Assembly: GCF_041080625.1 (NCBI RefSeq)
Contig: NZ_CP163518.1
Location: forward strand, 2,232,001-2,296,000
DNA: 64,000 nucleotides
Direction of reading: 5' to 3'
DNA from: Streptomyces sp. CG1
Lineage (GTDB): Bacteria; Actinomycetota; Actinomycetes; Streptomycetales; Streptomycetaceae
Below, piece by piece: positions 39,588-48,071 of the stretch. The first letter of the stretch is position 1; each line of letters opens with the position of its first letter. Below the pieces are notes generated by a model, which made no database searches, was not told where the DNA came from, and worked only from the letters and a program-made list of their open reading frames with translations. A program made the position numbers and the translations under genes.

Positions 39588-41945
39588 ATGGACGGTCGTG
39601 ACCTGGTGCGTTCGGTGGGTGTGGTGGGTTCGGGGAGGGCGGCTAGGGGGTTGCGTGCCGTACGGGCCGCGTGGCGCAGGCGGCGGATCGACGCCGTCGG
39701 GTTGCCGCGGCGGGGTGCCGAGCGGGCGCGGGTTCCGGGTCAGGTGCAGGGCGCGGAGCCGGGGCCGGGTGGCGGGCTGATCCGGTTCGGCCGGTCCGAG
39801 CTGCAGATCACCGTCGCGGTGAACGGGGCCGTGTTCTGGGGGTGGGACGGAGCGGGCCCCCTGCCGTCGTACGCGCTGGTGGAGGGCCCGGAGCCGGATC
39901 CGCGGGCGGTGCTGGAGCCGGACAAGGACGGTGGCTGGCGGGTGGTCGCCGAGCGAGTCACGGTCACCGTCTCGCGGCACGGCGCGGTGGAGGTGTGTAC
40001 GCCCGGCGGTGTGACCCTGCGGCGGGACCTGCCGCCGCGCTGGTGGGAGCCGGTCGGCGGGGGCACGGCGCGGTGGATGCAGCGCTCGGAGGTGGCGGCC
40101 GACGCCCGTGTCTTCGGTCTGGGCGGCCGGGCGTCCGGGCCGCGGCTGCGGGACGGCACGTACCGGCTGTGGAACACCGATCCCGGCCGGGCGTTCGGCC
40201 CCGGCGAGGACCCGTTGTATCTGACGATGCCGGTGCAGCTCGTGGTGGCCGACGCCGGCACGCATCTGGTGTTCCACGACACCACGTGGGACGGCAGGGT
40301 AGCGCTGCGGGAGGGCGAGGAGGGCGCCGGGTCCGGGCACGACCGGGCGGGGCTCTGCGAGGTGCGGATGGACGGCGGTCCGCTGCGCTGCTGGGTGATT
40401 GTGGGCACCCCCGCGCGCGTGCTGCACACCTGGGCCTCGCTGACCGGTGCGCCCGCGCTGCCGCCCGCGTGGGCGCTCGGGCACCATCACGCGCGGTGGG
40501 GCTTCGGCAGCGAGCAGGAGGTGCGCCGGATCGTCGCGGGCTACCAGCGGCACGGGCTGCCGCTGGACGCCGTTCACCTGGACATCGACCACTACGACGA
40601 CCATCAGGTGTTCACGGTCGACCAGGAGCGTTTTCCGAAGCTGCCCCGACTCGCCGAGGAGCTACGTCGGGACGGGATCCGGCTGGTGTCGATCGTCGAT
40701 CCGGCCGTGAAGGCCGCGCCGGGCAACGCCGCGTACGACAGTGGTACGGCCGTGGACGCGTTCGTGCGGGACTCCTCCGGGCGCACGGTGCGCGGTGTGG
40801 TGTGGGCGGGCGAGTCGGCCTTCCCGGACTTCACTCACGCGGGCGTGCGCAAGTGGTGGGGCGGGCTGTACGAGGAGCGGCTCGGACAGGGCTTCACGGG
40901 GTTCTGGCACGACATGAACGAGCCGACGTCGTTCAACGCCTTCGGTGAGCCGACCCTGCCGCGTTCGGCCCGGCACGCCCTGGAGGGACGCGGGGGCGAC
41001 CACCGGGAAGCGCACAACGTGTACGCCCTGTGCATGGCCCGGGCGGGCTACGAAGGGCTGCGCGAGCTGGCGCCCGAGCGGCGGCCGTTCCTGTTCTCGC
41101 GCTCCGGCTGGGCGGGGCTGCAGCGATACGGGGGCACGTGGTCCGGGGACGTGGCGACGGGCTGGCCGGGGCTGCGGGCCTCGCTGTCGCTGGTGCTGGG
41201 GCTCGGGCTGTGCGGGGTGCCGTATTCGGGCCCGGACGTGGGCGGTTTCGACGGCAGCCCGTCGCCGGAGCTGTATCTGAGGTGGTTCCAGCTCGGCGCG
41301 TATCTGCCGTTGTTCCGCACCCACGCGAGTCTGCGGGCGGGGCGCCGGGAGCCCTGGGAGTTCGGTGCCGAGGTGCTGGAGCACGCGCGCGTGGCGCTGC
41401 TCGGACGGCGTCGGCTGCTGCCGTACTTCATGACGCTGGCGCATCTGGCCCGGCGCACCGGCGCGCCGTATGTGCGGCCGGTGTGGTGGGGGGCGCCGGA
41501 GGACCGGGCGCTGCGGGACTGCGAGGACACGTTTCTGCTCGGGGACGGACTGCTGGTGGCTCCGGTGCTGGACCCGGGTGCCGACCGGCGTGCGGTGCAG
41601 TTGCCGCGCGGGCGCTGGTACGACACGGTGACGGAGGAGGCGTACGAGGGGCCGGCGCAGGTGCTCGTCGACGCGCCGCTGTCGCGGATACCGGTGTTCG
41701 CGCGCGCGGGTGCGGTCATTCCCGTGCGCGGTGCCGACGGTGGCCTCGAGCTGGAGGTGTGGGCACCCGCGCGTGGCCGCACGGGGGGCGGTCTGGTCGT
41801 GCCGGACGCGGGCGACGGGTGGGACGAACCGGAGATCGAACGTTACGTCGCCCGCCGGCAGGGCCGTGGGGTGGTGGTCACCCGGGAGCGGGAGAACGGC
41901 TCCGCAGAGCCGCCCCACCCGGTGCGGGTACGGGGGCTGGACTGA
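39588..41945 (+). CDS. Glycoside hydrolase family 31 (alpha-glucosidase type)
   Basis: 785 residues from ATG 39588; an in-frame GTG nine bases earlier is an alternative, with no clear ribosome site for either. GH31 features are the N-terminal galactose-mutarotase-like domain, LDAVHLDIDHYDD, the nucleophile motif FWHDMNEP, and RSGWAGLQRYGGTWSGDVATGW with the acid/base aspartate. Cytoplasmic, since no signal peptide is seen. Probably hydrolyses alpha-glucosides; specificity is not readable. It converges on a Nudix gene; the stop codons of both lie in one palindrome. Confidence 0.88.
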   Translation: MDGRDLVRSVGVVGSGRAARGLRAVRAAWRRRRIDAVGLPRRGAERARVPGQVQGAEPGPGGGLIRFGRSELQITVAVNGAVFWGWDGAGPLPSYALVEGPEPDPRAVLEPDKDGGWRVVAERVTVTVSRHGAVEVCTPGGVTLRRDLPPRWWEPVGGGTARWMQRSEVAADARVFGLGGRASGPRLRDGTYRLWNTDPGRAFGPGEDPLYLTMPVQLVVADAGTHLVFHDTTWDGRVALREGEEGAGSGHDRAGLCEVRMDGGPLRCWVIVGTPARVLHTWASLTGAPALPPAWALGHHHARWGFGSEQEVRRIVAGYQRHGLPLDAVHLDIDHYDDHQVFTVDQERFPKLPRLAEELRRDGIRLVSIVDPAVKAAPGNAAYDSGTAVDAFVRDSSGRTVRGVVWAGESAFPDFTHAGVRKWWGGLYEERLGQGFTGFWHDMNEPTSFNAFGEPTLPRSARHALEGRGGDHREAHNVYALCMARAGYEGLRELAPERRPFLFSRSGWAGLQRYGGTWSGDVATGWPGLRASLSLVLGLGLCGVPYSGPDVGGFDGSPSPELYLRWFQLGAYLPLFRTHASLRAGRREPWEFGAEVLEHARVALLGRRRLLPYFMTLAHLARRTGAPYVRPVWWGAPEDRALRDCEDTFLLGDGLLVAPVLDPGADRRAVQLPRGRWYDTVTEEAYEGPAQVLVDAPLSRIPVFARAGAVIPVRGADGGLELEVWAPARGRTGGGLVVPDAGDGWDEPEIERYVARRQGRGVVVTRERENGSAEPPHPVRVRGLD

Positions 41946-41959
41946 GCCGCGCGGCTCAG
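41942..41959. terminator. 18-bp palindrome spanning both stop codons
   Basis: CTGAGCCGC|GCGGCTCAG is a perfect palindrome; as RNA it folds to a 7-bp stem with a GCGC loop. The GH31 stop (TGA 41943-41945) and the Nudix stop (TCA 41956-41958 on the plus strand) are both inside it, so it can act as a minimal bidirectional terminator. Confidence 0.5.
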
Positions 41960-42492
41960 ACGTAGCGGCCCTCGAACCAGGCCCGTACGGCCACGGTGTG
42001 CAGCGGGAAGGCGAGTTCCTCGGGCCTGCGCAGCAGCCGCCAGCCCTCGGTCTCGTCCGTGGGGTCGGCGGGCGGGAGTCCGTCCACCGGGCGCTCCGGG
42101 AGAAGTCCGAACAGCAGCAGATGCCCGTCGGGCGAGCTCATGGCGTCCACGAGTCGCACGTCGCGCGCGGCCGCGTCGATGCCGGTCTCCTCCTTGAGCT
42201 CGCGTACGACGGCCTGCTTCCAGTCCTCCCGGTCGTCGATGTAGCCGCCGGGCAGGGCCGTGCCTCCGCGGGCGGGGGCGATGGTGCGGGTGATGACGAC
42301 CAGGGCGGTGCCCTTGGTGTCATACACGGGCTGGAGCGCGATCGCGACCGGCAGCGGATTGCGGTAGGCGACGGCCCCGCAGGAGGGGCAGGTGCGCGGC
42401 CAGCCGGAAACGCCCTCTCCATAGGGCGCTCCGCAACTCGAACAGTGCGAGTCCGGTGCGGAGTTGACAGTTGAGTGCTGAGTTTCGGACAC
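41956..42492 (-). CDS. Nudix hydrolase with N-terminal zinc ribbon
   Basis: 178 residues. Cysteines 17, 20, 35 and 38 form a zinc ribbon at the N-terminus. The Nudix box is complete at residues 83-105: G-x5-E-x7-REL-KEETG-I. NADH-pyrophosphatase-like proteins share this layout. It cleaves a nucleoside diphosphate linked to another moiety; the substrate is unknown. Convergent with the GH31 gene, one base apart from sharing its palindrome. Confidence 0.88.
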   Translation of the reverse strand: MSETQHSTVNSAPDSHCSSCGAPYGEGVSGWPRTCPSCGAVAYRNPLPVAIALQPVYDTKGTALVVITRTIAPARGGTALPGGYIDDREDWKQAVVRELKEETGIDAAARDVRLVDAMSSPDGHLLLFGLLPERPVDGLPPADPTDETEGWRLLRRPEELAFPLHTVAVRAWFEGRYV

Positions 42493-42538
42493 GCGCGGAC
42501 TGTATCCGATCGAAAGAGGTCCCTCTTCCGGAGCCTGC

Positions 42539-43348
42539 TCAGTCGTCGTTGATGAGCGACTTCCAGGAGACGGGGAAGTCGAAATAGGTGTCCGGATACG
42601 GCTCCGGCTTGTAGGTGTAGTGCCACCACTCCTCGGCGAGGTTCACGAATCCGACGCCCTCCATGGTGCTCTTGAGCAGCAGTCGGTTGGCGCGCTGTTC
42701 GCCCTGGACGCGCGGGTCGAGGGTGTGCGCGAGGGTGTCGAAGCAGTCGAATCCCGTGCCCATGTCGACGGAGTTGTCAGGGAATCGCTCGTCTTCGGGC
42801 GCGAAACACGGCACGAGGGTCTCTCCGGGGTGGTACGGCCGGGTCGGGCTCGCCGGGAGCCTCACGATCGTCAGGTCCATGGTCGAGCCGCGGCTGTGGC
42901 CGGATTTCTCGGCGATGTAACCGTCCTCGAACAGCCGGGTCTTGTCGATGTTCGGGTAGAACTCGGCCTTCATCGCCTGGTCGTCGAGGTCCTTGGCCCA
43001 ACGGACGAAGTGGTTCACGGCGCGCTGGGGCCGGTAGCAGTCGTACACCTTGAGGGTGTAGCCCCTGCGCAGCAGCGTGAGCTGCGCCTTGTGGAGGGCT
43101 TCGGCGGCGGGGCGGGTGAGGATGCAGATCGGCTGCTCGTAGCCGTCGATGCGCCGGCCGACGAAGTCGTGCGGGGTGAAGTAGCGGATCTCCTGGATGA
43201 TCGTCGGGTCCACGGTTCTCAGGGCTACGAAGTCCTTCGGCGCCCTGGGCTGCGGCTTCGCCTGGGCGGTGGCCGAGGCGGCGGTCACGGCCAGTGCGGC
43301 GGCCAGGGCAGTGACGAGACCGCGGACTGCACGGGTGAGTCGTGTCAT
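42539..43348 (-). CDS. Secreted D-Ala-D-Ala dipeptidase-like peptidase (M15/VanX family)
   Basis: 269 residues from ATG 43348; a longer frame starting at 43384 lacks a good start. The first 30 residues are a Sec signal ending ATAQA. Zinc ligands fit M15D: SGHSRGSTMD (H151, D158) and the catalytic EEWWHYTY motif near the C-terminus; VYDCYRPQ includes the conserved arginine. VanX itself is cytoplasmic, so a secreted form probably acts on peptidoglycan fragments or free D-Ala-D-Ala outside the cell. No vancomycin-resistance genes are nearby. Confidence 0.85.
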   Translation of the reverse strand: MTRLTRAVRGLVTALAAALAVTAASATAQAKPQPRAPKDFVALRTVDPTIIQEIRYFTPHDFVGRRIDGYEQPICILTRPAAEALHKAQLTLLRRGYTLKVYDCYRPQRAVNHFVRWAKDLDDQAMKAEFYPNIDKTRLFEDGYIAEKSGHSRGSTMDLTIVRLPASPTRPYHPGETLVPCFAPEDERFPDNSVDMGTGFDCFDTLAHTLDPRVQGEQRANRLLLKSTMEGVGFVNLAEEWWHYTYKPEPYPDTYFDFPVSWKSLINDD

Positions 43349-43424
43349 GTCTCCGCCCTGCCCATTTCCGGATACCCGTGACACACTTCTGACGATCCGT
43401 CAGATCTTATGGCTGGGAGGGGCT

Positions 43425-43871
43425 TTGTCCCGGACACGCACACCCTCGGTCGCCGGCTGGTTCATCGGCGACGGGGACGACTTCCGACTCCTGGGCACCC
43501 GCTGCTCGTCCTGCGCCACGGTGTTCTTCCCGCGCGAGGACGTCCACTGTCGCAATCCGTACTGCACGGGCGGCCCGCTTGAGGAAATCTCCCTGTCACG
43601 AAAGGGGCGAATCTGGTCGTACACGGACAGCCATTATCGTCCGCCGTCACCCTATGTGAGTAATCCGGAACTTCCGTGGGAGCCGTACGCGTTGATCGCG
43701 GTGGAGCTGGCCGCAGAGCGGATCGTGGTGCTGGGACAGGCGGCTCCCGGGGTCACCGTCGCCGATCTGACGGTGGGCATGGAGGTGGAGGTCGTCCCCG
43801 GAGTGCTCCACGAGGACGCGGAGACGACCTGGACGACCTGGCACTGGCGGCCGACGGGGGTGAGGGCATGA
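43425..43871 (+). CDS. DUF35 OB-fold/zinc-ribbon acyl-CoA-associated protein
   Basis: 148 residues from TTG 43425, with GGGAGG a few bases upstream. The zinc ribbon CSSCATVFFPREDVHCRNPYC leads to an OB fold (GRIWSYTDSHYRPPSPY...PYALIAVELAAERIVVLGQ). DUF35 proteins partner with thiolase-like lipid-transfer proteins. The stop overlaps the next start (ATGA, 43868-43871), so the two form a complex as a rule. Confidence 0.82.
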   Translation: MSRTRTPSVAGWFIGDGDDFRLLGTRCSSCATVFFPREDVHCRNPYCTGGPLEEISLSRKGRIWSYTDSHYRPPSPYVSNPELPWEPYALIAVELAAERIVVLGQAAPGVTVADLTVGMEVEVVPGVLHEDAETTWTTWHWRPTGVRA

Positions 43872-45058
43872 CGAAGGATGTGGCGGTGCTCGGCGCGGGC
43901 ATGCACCCATGGGGCAAATGGGGGCGCTCCTTCGTGGAGTACGGGACGGCGGCGGCCCGCGAGGCGCTCGCGGACGCCGGGCTCGACTGGCGGGACATCG
44001 GCTCGATCGTGGGCGCGGACACGGTGCGTGGCGGATATCCGGGGTATGTGGCGGGAGCGACGTTCGCCAAGGCCCTGGGCTGGCAGGGAGCCAGGGTGGC
44101 CAGTGTGTATGCGGCGTGCGCCTCCGGGGCGCAGGCGATCGCCGCGGCGCGGGCGCAGATACTCGCGGGGCTCGCGGACGTCGCCCTCGTGGTGGGTGCG
44201 GACGCGGCGCCCAAGGGTTTCTTCCGGCCGGCGGGAGGGGAGCGTCCGGACGACCCGGACTGGCTGCGCTTCCGGCTGCTGGGCGCGACGAATCCGACGT
44301 ACTTCGGGCTGTACGCGCGGCGGCGGATGGCGGTGCACGGGGACACGCCGGAGGACTTCGCGCTGGTCAAGGTGAAGAACGCCGCGATGGGTGCGCTCAA
44401 TCCGTACGCCCGCTACCGCAAGCGGGTCACCGCCGAGGAGGTCGCCGCCTCCGCGGTGGTCGCCGACCCGCTGCGGCTGCTCGACATCTGCGCCACCTCC
44501 GACGGCGGCGCGGCCCTGGTGCTCTCCAGCATGGACTTCGCGCAGCGGCACGGAGTCGCCCGGCCGGTGCGGATCCGGGCGGTGTCGACGGTGACCCCGC
44601 GCTTCCCGAACACGGTGCTGGACCTGCCGGACATCGCCACGGACTCCGCGGCCGCCGTGGCGGCCGACAGCGAGTCCTTCCGGGCGTCCATCGCCCGGGC
44701 GGCCTACGAGGAGGCAGGCATCGGCCCGGAGGACCTGTCCCTGGCCGAGGTCTACGACCTGTCCACCGCAATGGAGTTGCAGTGGTACGAGGATCTGGGG
44801 CTGTGCGGCGAGGGTGAGGGGGCGAAGCTGGTGCGGGAGGGGGCGACGGCGCCGGGCGGCCGGATACCCGTCAACTCCAGTGGCGGGCTGGCCTCCTTCG
44901 GGGAGGCAGTGCCTGCGCAGGCCATCGCCCAGGTGTGCGAGCTGACCTGGCAGTTGAGAGGCGCGGCGGGCGACCGTCAGATCGCCGGGGCGCGCGTGGG
45001 GATCTCCGCCAATCAGGGGCTGTTCGGGCATGGATCGTCGGTGGTGGCGGTGCGGTGA
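43868..45058 (+). CDS. Thiolase-fold lipid-transfer protein (Ltp-like acetyl-CoA C-acyltransferase)
   Basis: 396 residues from ATG 43868. The thiolase nucleophile is in ASVYAACASGAQA (C84). The usual GHPxG histidine is replaced by Glu (GEAV, residues 345-348), and the C-terminal catalytic CxG is absent (NQGLFGHGSS). In steroid-degrading actinobacteria such Ltp/DUF35 pairs cleave side chains by retro-aldol rather than thiolysis; this could be similar. The acyl-CoA substrate is unknown. No dehydrogenase or CoA ligase flanks it, except the acetoacetyl-CoA synthetase 4 kb away. Confidence 0.8.
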   Translation: MTKDVAVLGAGMHPWGKWGRSFVEYGTAAAREALADAGLDWRDIGSIVGADTVRGGYPGYVAGATFAKALGWQGARVASVYAACASGAQAIAAARAQILAGLADVALVVGADAAPKGFFRPAGGERPDDPDWLRFRLLGATNPTYFGLYARRRMAVHGDTPEDFALVKVKNAAMGALNPYARYRKRVTAEEVAASAVVADPLRLLDICATSDGGAALVLSSMDFAQRHGVARPVRIRAVSTVTPRFPNTVLDLPDIATDSAAAVAADSESFRASIARAAYEEAGIGPEDLSLAEVYDLSTAMELQWYEDLGLCGEGEGAKLVREGATAPGGRIPVNSSGGLASFGEAVPAQAIAQVCELTWQLRGAAGDRQIAGARVGISANQGLFGHGSSVVAVR

Positions 45059-45191
45059 CGGAGAGGGAGGCGAGCGTGGTGTGACACCTGGGACAGCAGA
45101 GATTGTCCACGCTGTGTGACCACCCCGGAATCCTGCGTGAACGTCTTATGAACTGGCCTTGGGCGCCTCTGAGCGGCGCCATCATGCTCCC

Positions 45192-46841
45192 GTGCACTCC
45201 TGGACGGACACTCTCCGCTTCGCCTTCCAGCCGGTGGTCAACCTGAGGACGGGCGCGGTCACCGCACTGGAGACGCTCGCCCGCCCGGAGACCGGTGACA
45301 TCCTGGCCGATGCCCGCAGAGACCCCGAACTCGACGGCAAACTCACGGTGTTGGCGCTCCGCGCGGCCACGGGCAAGGAGACCCTGCTGCCGCTGCACCT
45401 CAACGTGTTCGCGGCCACACTCGCCGACCTCGGTGGCCTCAGGCCGCTGCACGACGCCGTGCGGGCCGCCGGGCGCATGCCCTGGGAGGTGACGCTGGAT
45501 GTCGTCCCGCCCTACACGCACGTGCCGCAGCGGGCCCTGCTGGAGGCGGTGGCCGCACTGCGTGAGCAGGGGTTCCGGATCAGCGCGGACGGCATCGGGG
45601 ACGGCGACGTACCGCTGCGGCTGCTCACCGATCTCTCCCCCGACCTGGTCAAGCTCGACGCCTCGCTGCTGTCCCGGCCGGCCGCCGTGCGGGCGATGCG
45701 GACGCTGTGTGAGGAGCTGGGGGCCCTGGTCGCGGTGGAGGGAGTGGAGACCGAACTGCAGTACACGGCGGCGCTGTCCGCCGGGGCGCAGCTGGGCCAG
45801 GGCGAGCTGTTCGCGCCGCCGGCCCGGATTCCCGCCGCGGACGTATACGTTCCGCCCCGCTCCCCCGGCGCCGTCGCGGTGCCCCGGTCCGGGCCGTCGG
45901 TGCGGGAGTTCGTGCGTCCGGCCGCCGTACTGCCGGTGACCGCTTCGGCGGGGCAGGTGCGGGCGCTGCTGACCGGGTCGCCGGACGTGTCCGGTGTGCT
46001 GCTGGTGGACCAGGCCGGCAGGCCCGTGCGGTCGGTGCACCGCTCGCGCTTCCTGCTGTCGTTGTCCGGCCGGTACGGGCACGCCCTGTACGCCGACCGG
46101 CCGGCCTTCAAGCTGGGGGACGCGCCCCGCACGGTCGGGGTCGACGCCACCGCCTGGGAGGTGCTGGACGTCGTCGCGATCGGCGGCCGGGACCGGACCT
46201 CCGACGATGTCGCGGTGGTCGACCGGCACGGGCGCTGCGTGGGCGTCGTCCGGCTCGCGGACCTGGTGCGGGCGCTGGCCGAGAGCCGGGTCGAGGAGGC
46301 CGCCGGGCTCAATCCGCTGACCCGGCTGCCCGGTTCGGACACGATCACGAGCGAGGTGGACCGGTGGATCGCGGACGGCCGGAGCTTCGCGCTCAGCTGG
46401 CTGGACATCGATCACTTCAAACAGGTCAACGACGGTGCCGGGTTCGCCGCCGGCGACGAGCTGATCCGGTCGGTGGGGCGAGCGCTGCAGCAGGCGGTCC
46501 AGGGGCACGCGCGCGTGGGGCACATCGGCGGGGACGACTTCCTGGTGCTGGCCGAAGAGGAGGCGCTCGCTCCGCTGGTCGGCGCCGTCCTCGACGCGCC
46601 CTGGACGGCGGCGGACCGGCCGGTCACGCTCTCCCTCGCGACCGTCGTGTGCGCACCGGGAAGTGTGGGCGACCATCGCCAGGCCGCCGCCCAGCTCGCT
46701 CCGCTGAAACGGGCGGCCAAGGCGCTGCGCGGGGCGAGCTGGGTTCTCGGGCGCGCCGGGCTGCCCGGTCACGAGGTCCGGCGCGGCCCGGGGGCGGCGC
46801 CGGCGCAGGCCGGATACGTGGCCGCCGAGCCAGGGTGGTGA
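45192..46841 (+). CDS. EAL-CBS-GGDEF cyclic-di-GMP signalling protein
   Basis: 549 residues from GTG 45192; the frame is open to 45159, so the start is uncertain. The EAL domain (residues 8-215) retains E27 in ETL and the K of DLVKLD and VEGVE. However, DDFG is reduced to ADGI (second Asp is Gly134) and the ELTE motif is TLDVV, so phosphodiesterase activity is doubtful. Two CBS-like repeats occupy roughly 240-370. The C-terminal GGDEF domain (LDIDHFKQVND, GGDDF at 446-450) has the conservative Glu-to-Asp change. It probably senses nucleotides via CBS and makes or binds cyclic di-GMP. Confidence 0.8.
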   Translation: MHSWTDTLRFAFQPVVNLRTGAVTALETLARPETGDILADARRDPELDGKLTVLALRAATGKETLLPLHLNVFAATLADLGGLRPLHDAVRAAGRMPWEVTLDVVPPYTHVPQRALLEAVAALREQGFRISADGIGDGDVPLRLLTDLSPDLVKLDASLLSRPAAVRAMRTLCEELGALVAVEGVETELQYTAALSAGAQLGQGELFAPPARIPAADVYVPPRSPGAVAVPRSGPSVREFVRPAAVLPVTASAGQVRALLTGSPDVSGVLLVDQAGRPVRSVHRSRFLLSLSGRYGHALYADRPAFKLGDAPRTVGVDATAWEVLDVVAIGGRDRTSDDVAVVDRHGRCVGVVRLADLVRALAESRVEEAAGLNPLTRLPGSDTITSEVDRWIADGRSFALSWLDIDHFKQVNDGAGFAAGDELIRSVGRALQQAVQGHARVGHIGGDDFLVLAEEEALAPLVGAVLDAPWTAADRPVTLSLATVVCAPGSVGDHRQAAAQLAPLKRAAKALRGASWVLGRAGLPGHEVRRGPGAAPAQAGYVAAEPGW

Positions 46842-46854
46842 ACGTCCTTCCTGT

Positions 46855-46889
46855 ACATGGCCGTTGAGCTCGGTTATATGTCCGTTGAG
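46855..46889 (+). promoter_or_regulatory. Direct repeat (A)(C/T)ATG(G/T)CCGTTGAG, 21-bp period, upstream of glpF
   Basis: ACATGGCCGTTGAG at 46855-46868 and ATATGTCCGTTGAG at 46876-46889, 12 of 14 identical, two helical turns apart. It is 320-355 bp upstream of glpF in the 367-bp intergenic region (46842-47208), which otherwise holds no gene. A regulator dimer or tandem activator could bind there. Not assigned to a family. Confidence 0.4.
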
Positions 46890-47208
46890 GCTCTGTGGCG
46901 GTGGCGGGGCCGCCGGGCAGGTCGCTGTCACCGTCGCCGTCGGCAACCTTGACGCCCCCGGGACGCCGGTGAACACTTCCCGGTGTCAGCCGACATCGCC
47001 GTACATTCTCGGTGTTATCAGGCACAGCGCCATGGGTCTGTCCTGCTCCACGGCCCGTCCTTCCCTGGCGATACGGCTGTGACGGCACGCTCGTCACGGA
47101 CGCTGGGCGGGGCACGGGGCTCCCTGCCTTCGGCTGACGTCGCCAAGGGAACCTTCCTGCACGGAGAGCCGGGGCCGAGCGCCCCCGGCCGGCGTCAAGG
47201 GAGCCGCC

Positions 47209-47958
47209 ATGAGCAACGGACACATCTTCGTCGGCGAGGTCATCGGCACCGCGATTCTGATCCTGTTCGGTGCCGGTGTCTGCGCCGCCGTCACCCTCAG
47301 ACACTCCAAGGCGCGCGCCTCGGGCTGGGTCGTCATCGCGTTCGGCTGGGGCTTCGGCGTCCTGGCGGGCGCGTACACCGCGGCGCCCCTCTCCGGTGGC
47401 CAGCTCAATCCCGCGGTCACCATCGGCATCGCCGTGGACACCGGCAAGTGGGACAAGGTCTGGGTCTATCTACTGGGCGAGACGGTCGGCGCGATGCTGG
47501 GCGCGGTGCTCGCCTACCTGGTGTACTTCGCACAGTTCCAGGCCAACGTGCGCAAGGAGGGCACGGGCGGGAACGCCGACGACGCGCCGCTGCCGACCCT
47601 CGGCATCTTCTCCACCATCCCGGAGATCCGGAACCCGGTCGCCAACCTCATCACCGAGATCATCGCGACGATGGCCCTGGTGCTGCCCGTCCTTGCCTTC
47701 GGGCAGACCAAGGGGCTCGGCGAGTCCGGCACCACGGTGCTGGTCGTCTCGCTGCTCGTCGTCGGTATCGGCCTCTCCCTCGGCGGCCCCACCGGCTACG
47801 CCATCAACCCGGCGCGTGATCTCGGCCCGCGCATCGTGCACACCTTCCTGCCGATCCCGAACAAGGGCACGTCCGACTGGGGTTACGCCTGGATCCCGGT
47901 GGCCGGCCCGCTGATCGGCGGGGTGCTCGCGGGCCTCGTCCACAACGCGGCCTTCTGA
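47209..47958 (+). CDS. glpF: Glycerol uptake facilitator GlpF (MIP family)
   Basis: 249 residues from ATG 47209. Six membrane segments and both NPA boxes are present: LNPAVT after helix 2 and INPARD before the last helix, the latter followed by LGPRI. The channel passes glycerol into the cell. It is 113 bp upstream of glpK, so glpFK is an operon. No gylR-like regulator gene is next to it in this window. Confidence 0.92.
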   Translation: MSNGHIFVGEVIGTAILILFGAGVCAAVTLRHSKARASGWVVIAFGWGFGVLAGAYTAAPLSGGQLNPAVTIGIAVDTGKWDKVWVYLLGETVGAMLGAVLAYLVYFAQFQANVRKEGTGGNADDAPLPTLGIFSTIPEIRNPVANLITEIIATMALVLPVLAFGQTKGLGESGTTVLVVSLLVVGIGLSLGGPTGYAINPARDLGPRIVHTFLPIPNKGTSDWGYAWIPVAGPLIGGVLAGLVHNAAF

Positions 47959-48071
47959 CCCGGCGACTGCGACGCGGCCTTCCCAGCCGACAACCGCCCC
48001 CCAGCATTCTGCCCACCGACCACCATGCGGCCCTCTGACCCAGCGACCCGACCCACGACCCAGGGACAGCC

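Noticed and set aside
42539..43348. Vancomycin-resistance VanX
   Set aside because: It has a Sec signal and no vanH/vanA partners; better a secreted housekeeping D-Ala-D-Ala dipeptidase.
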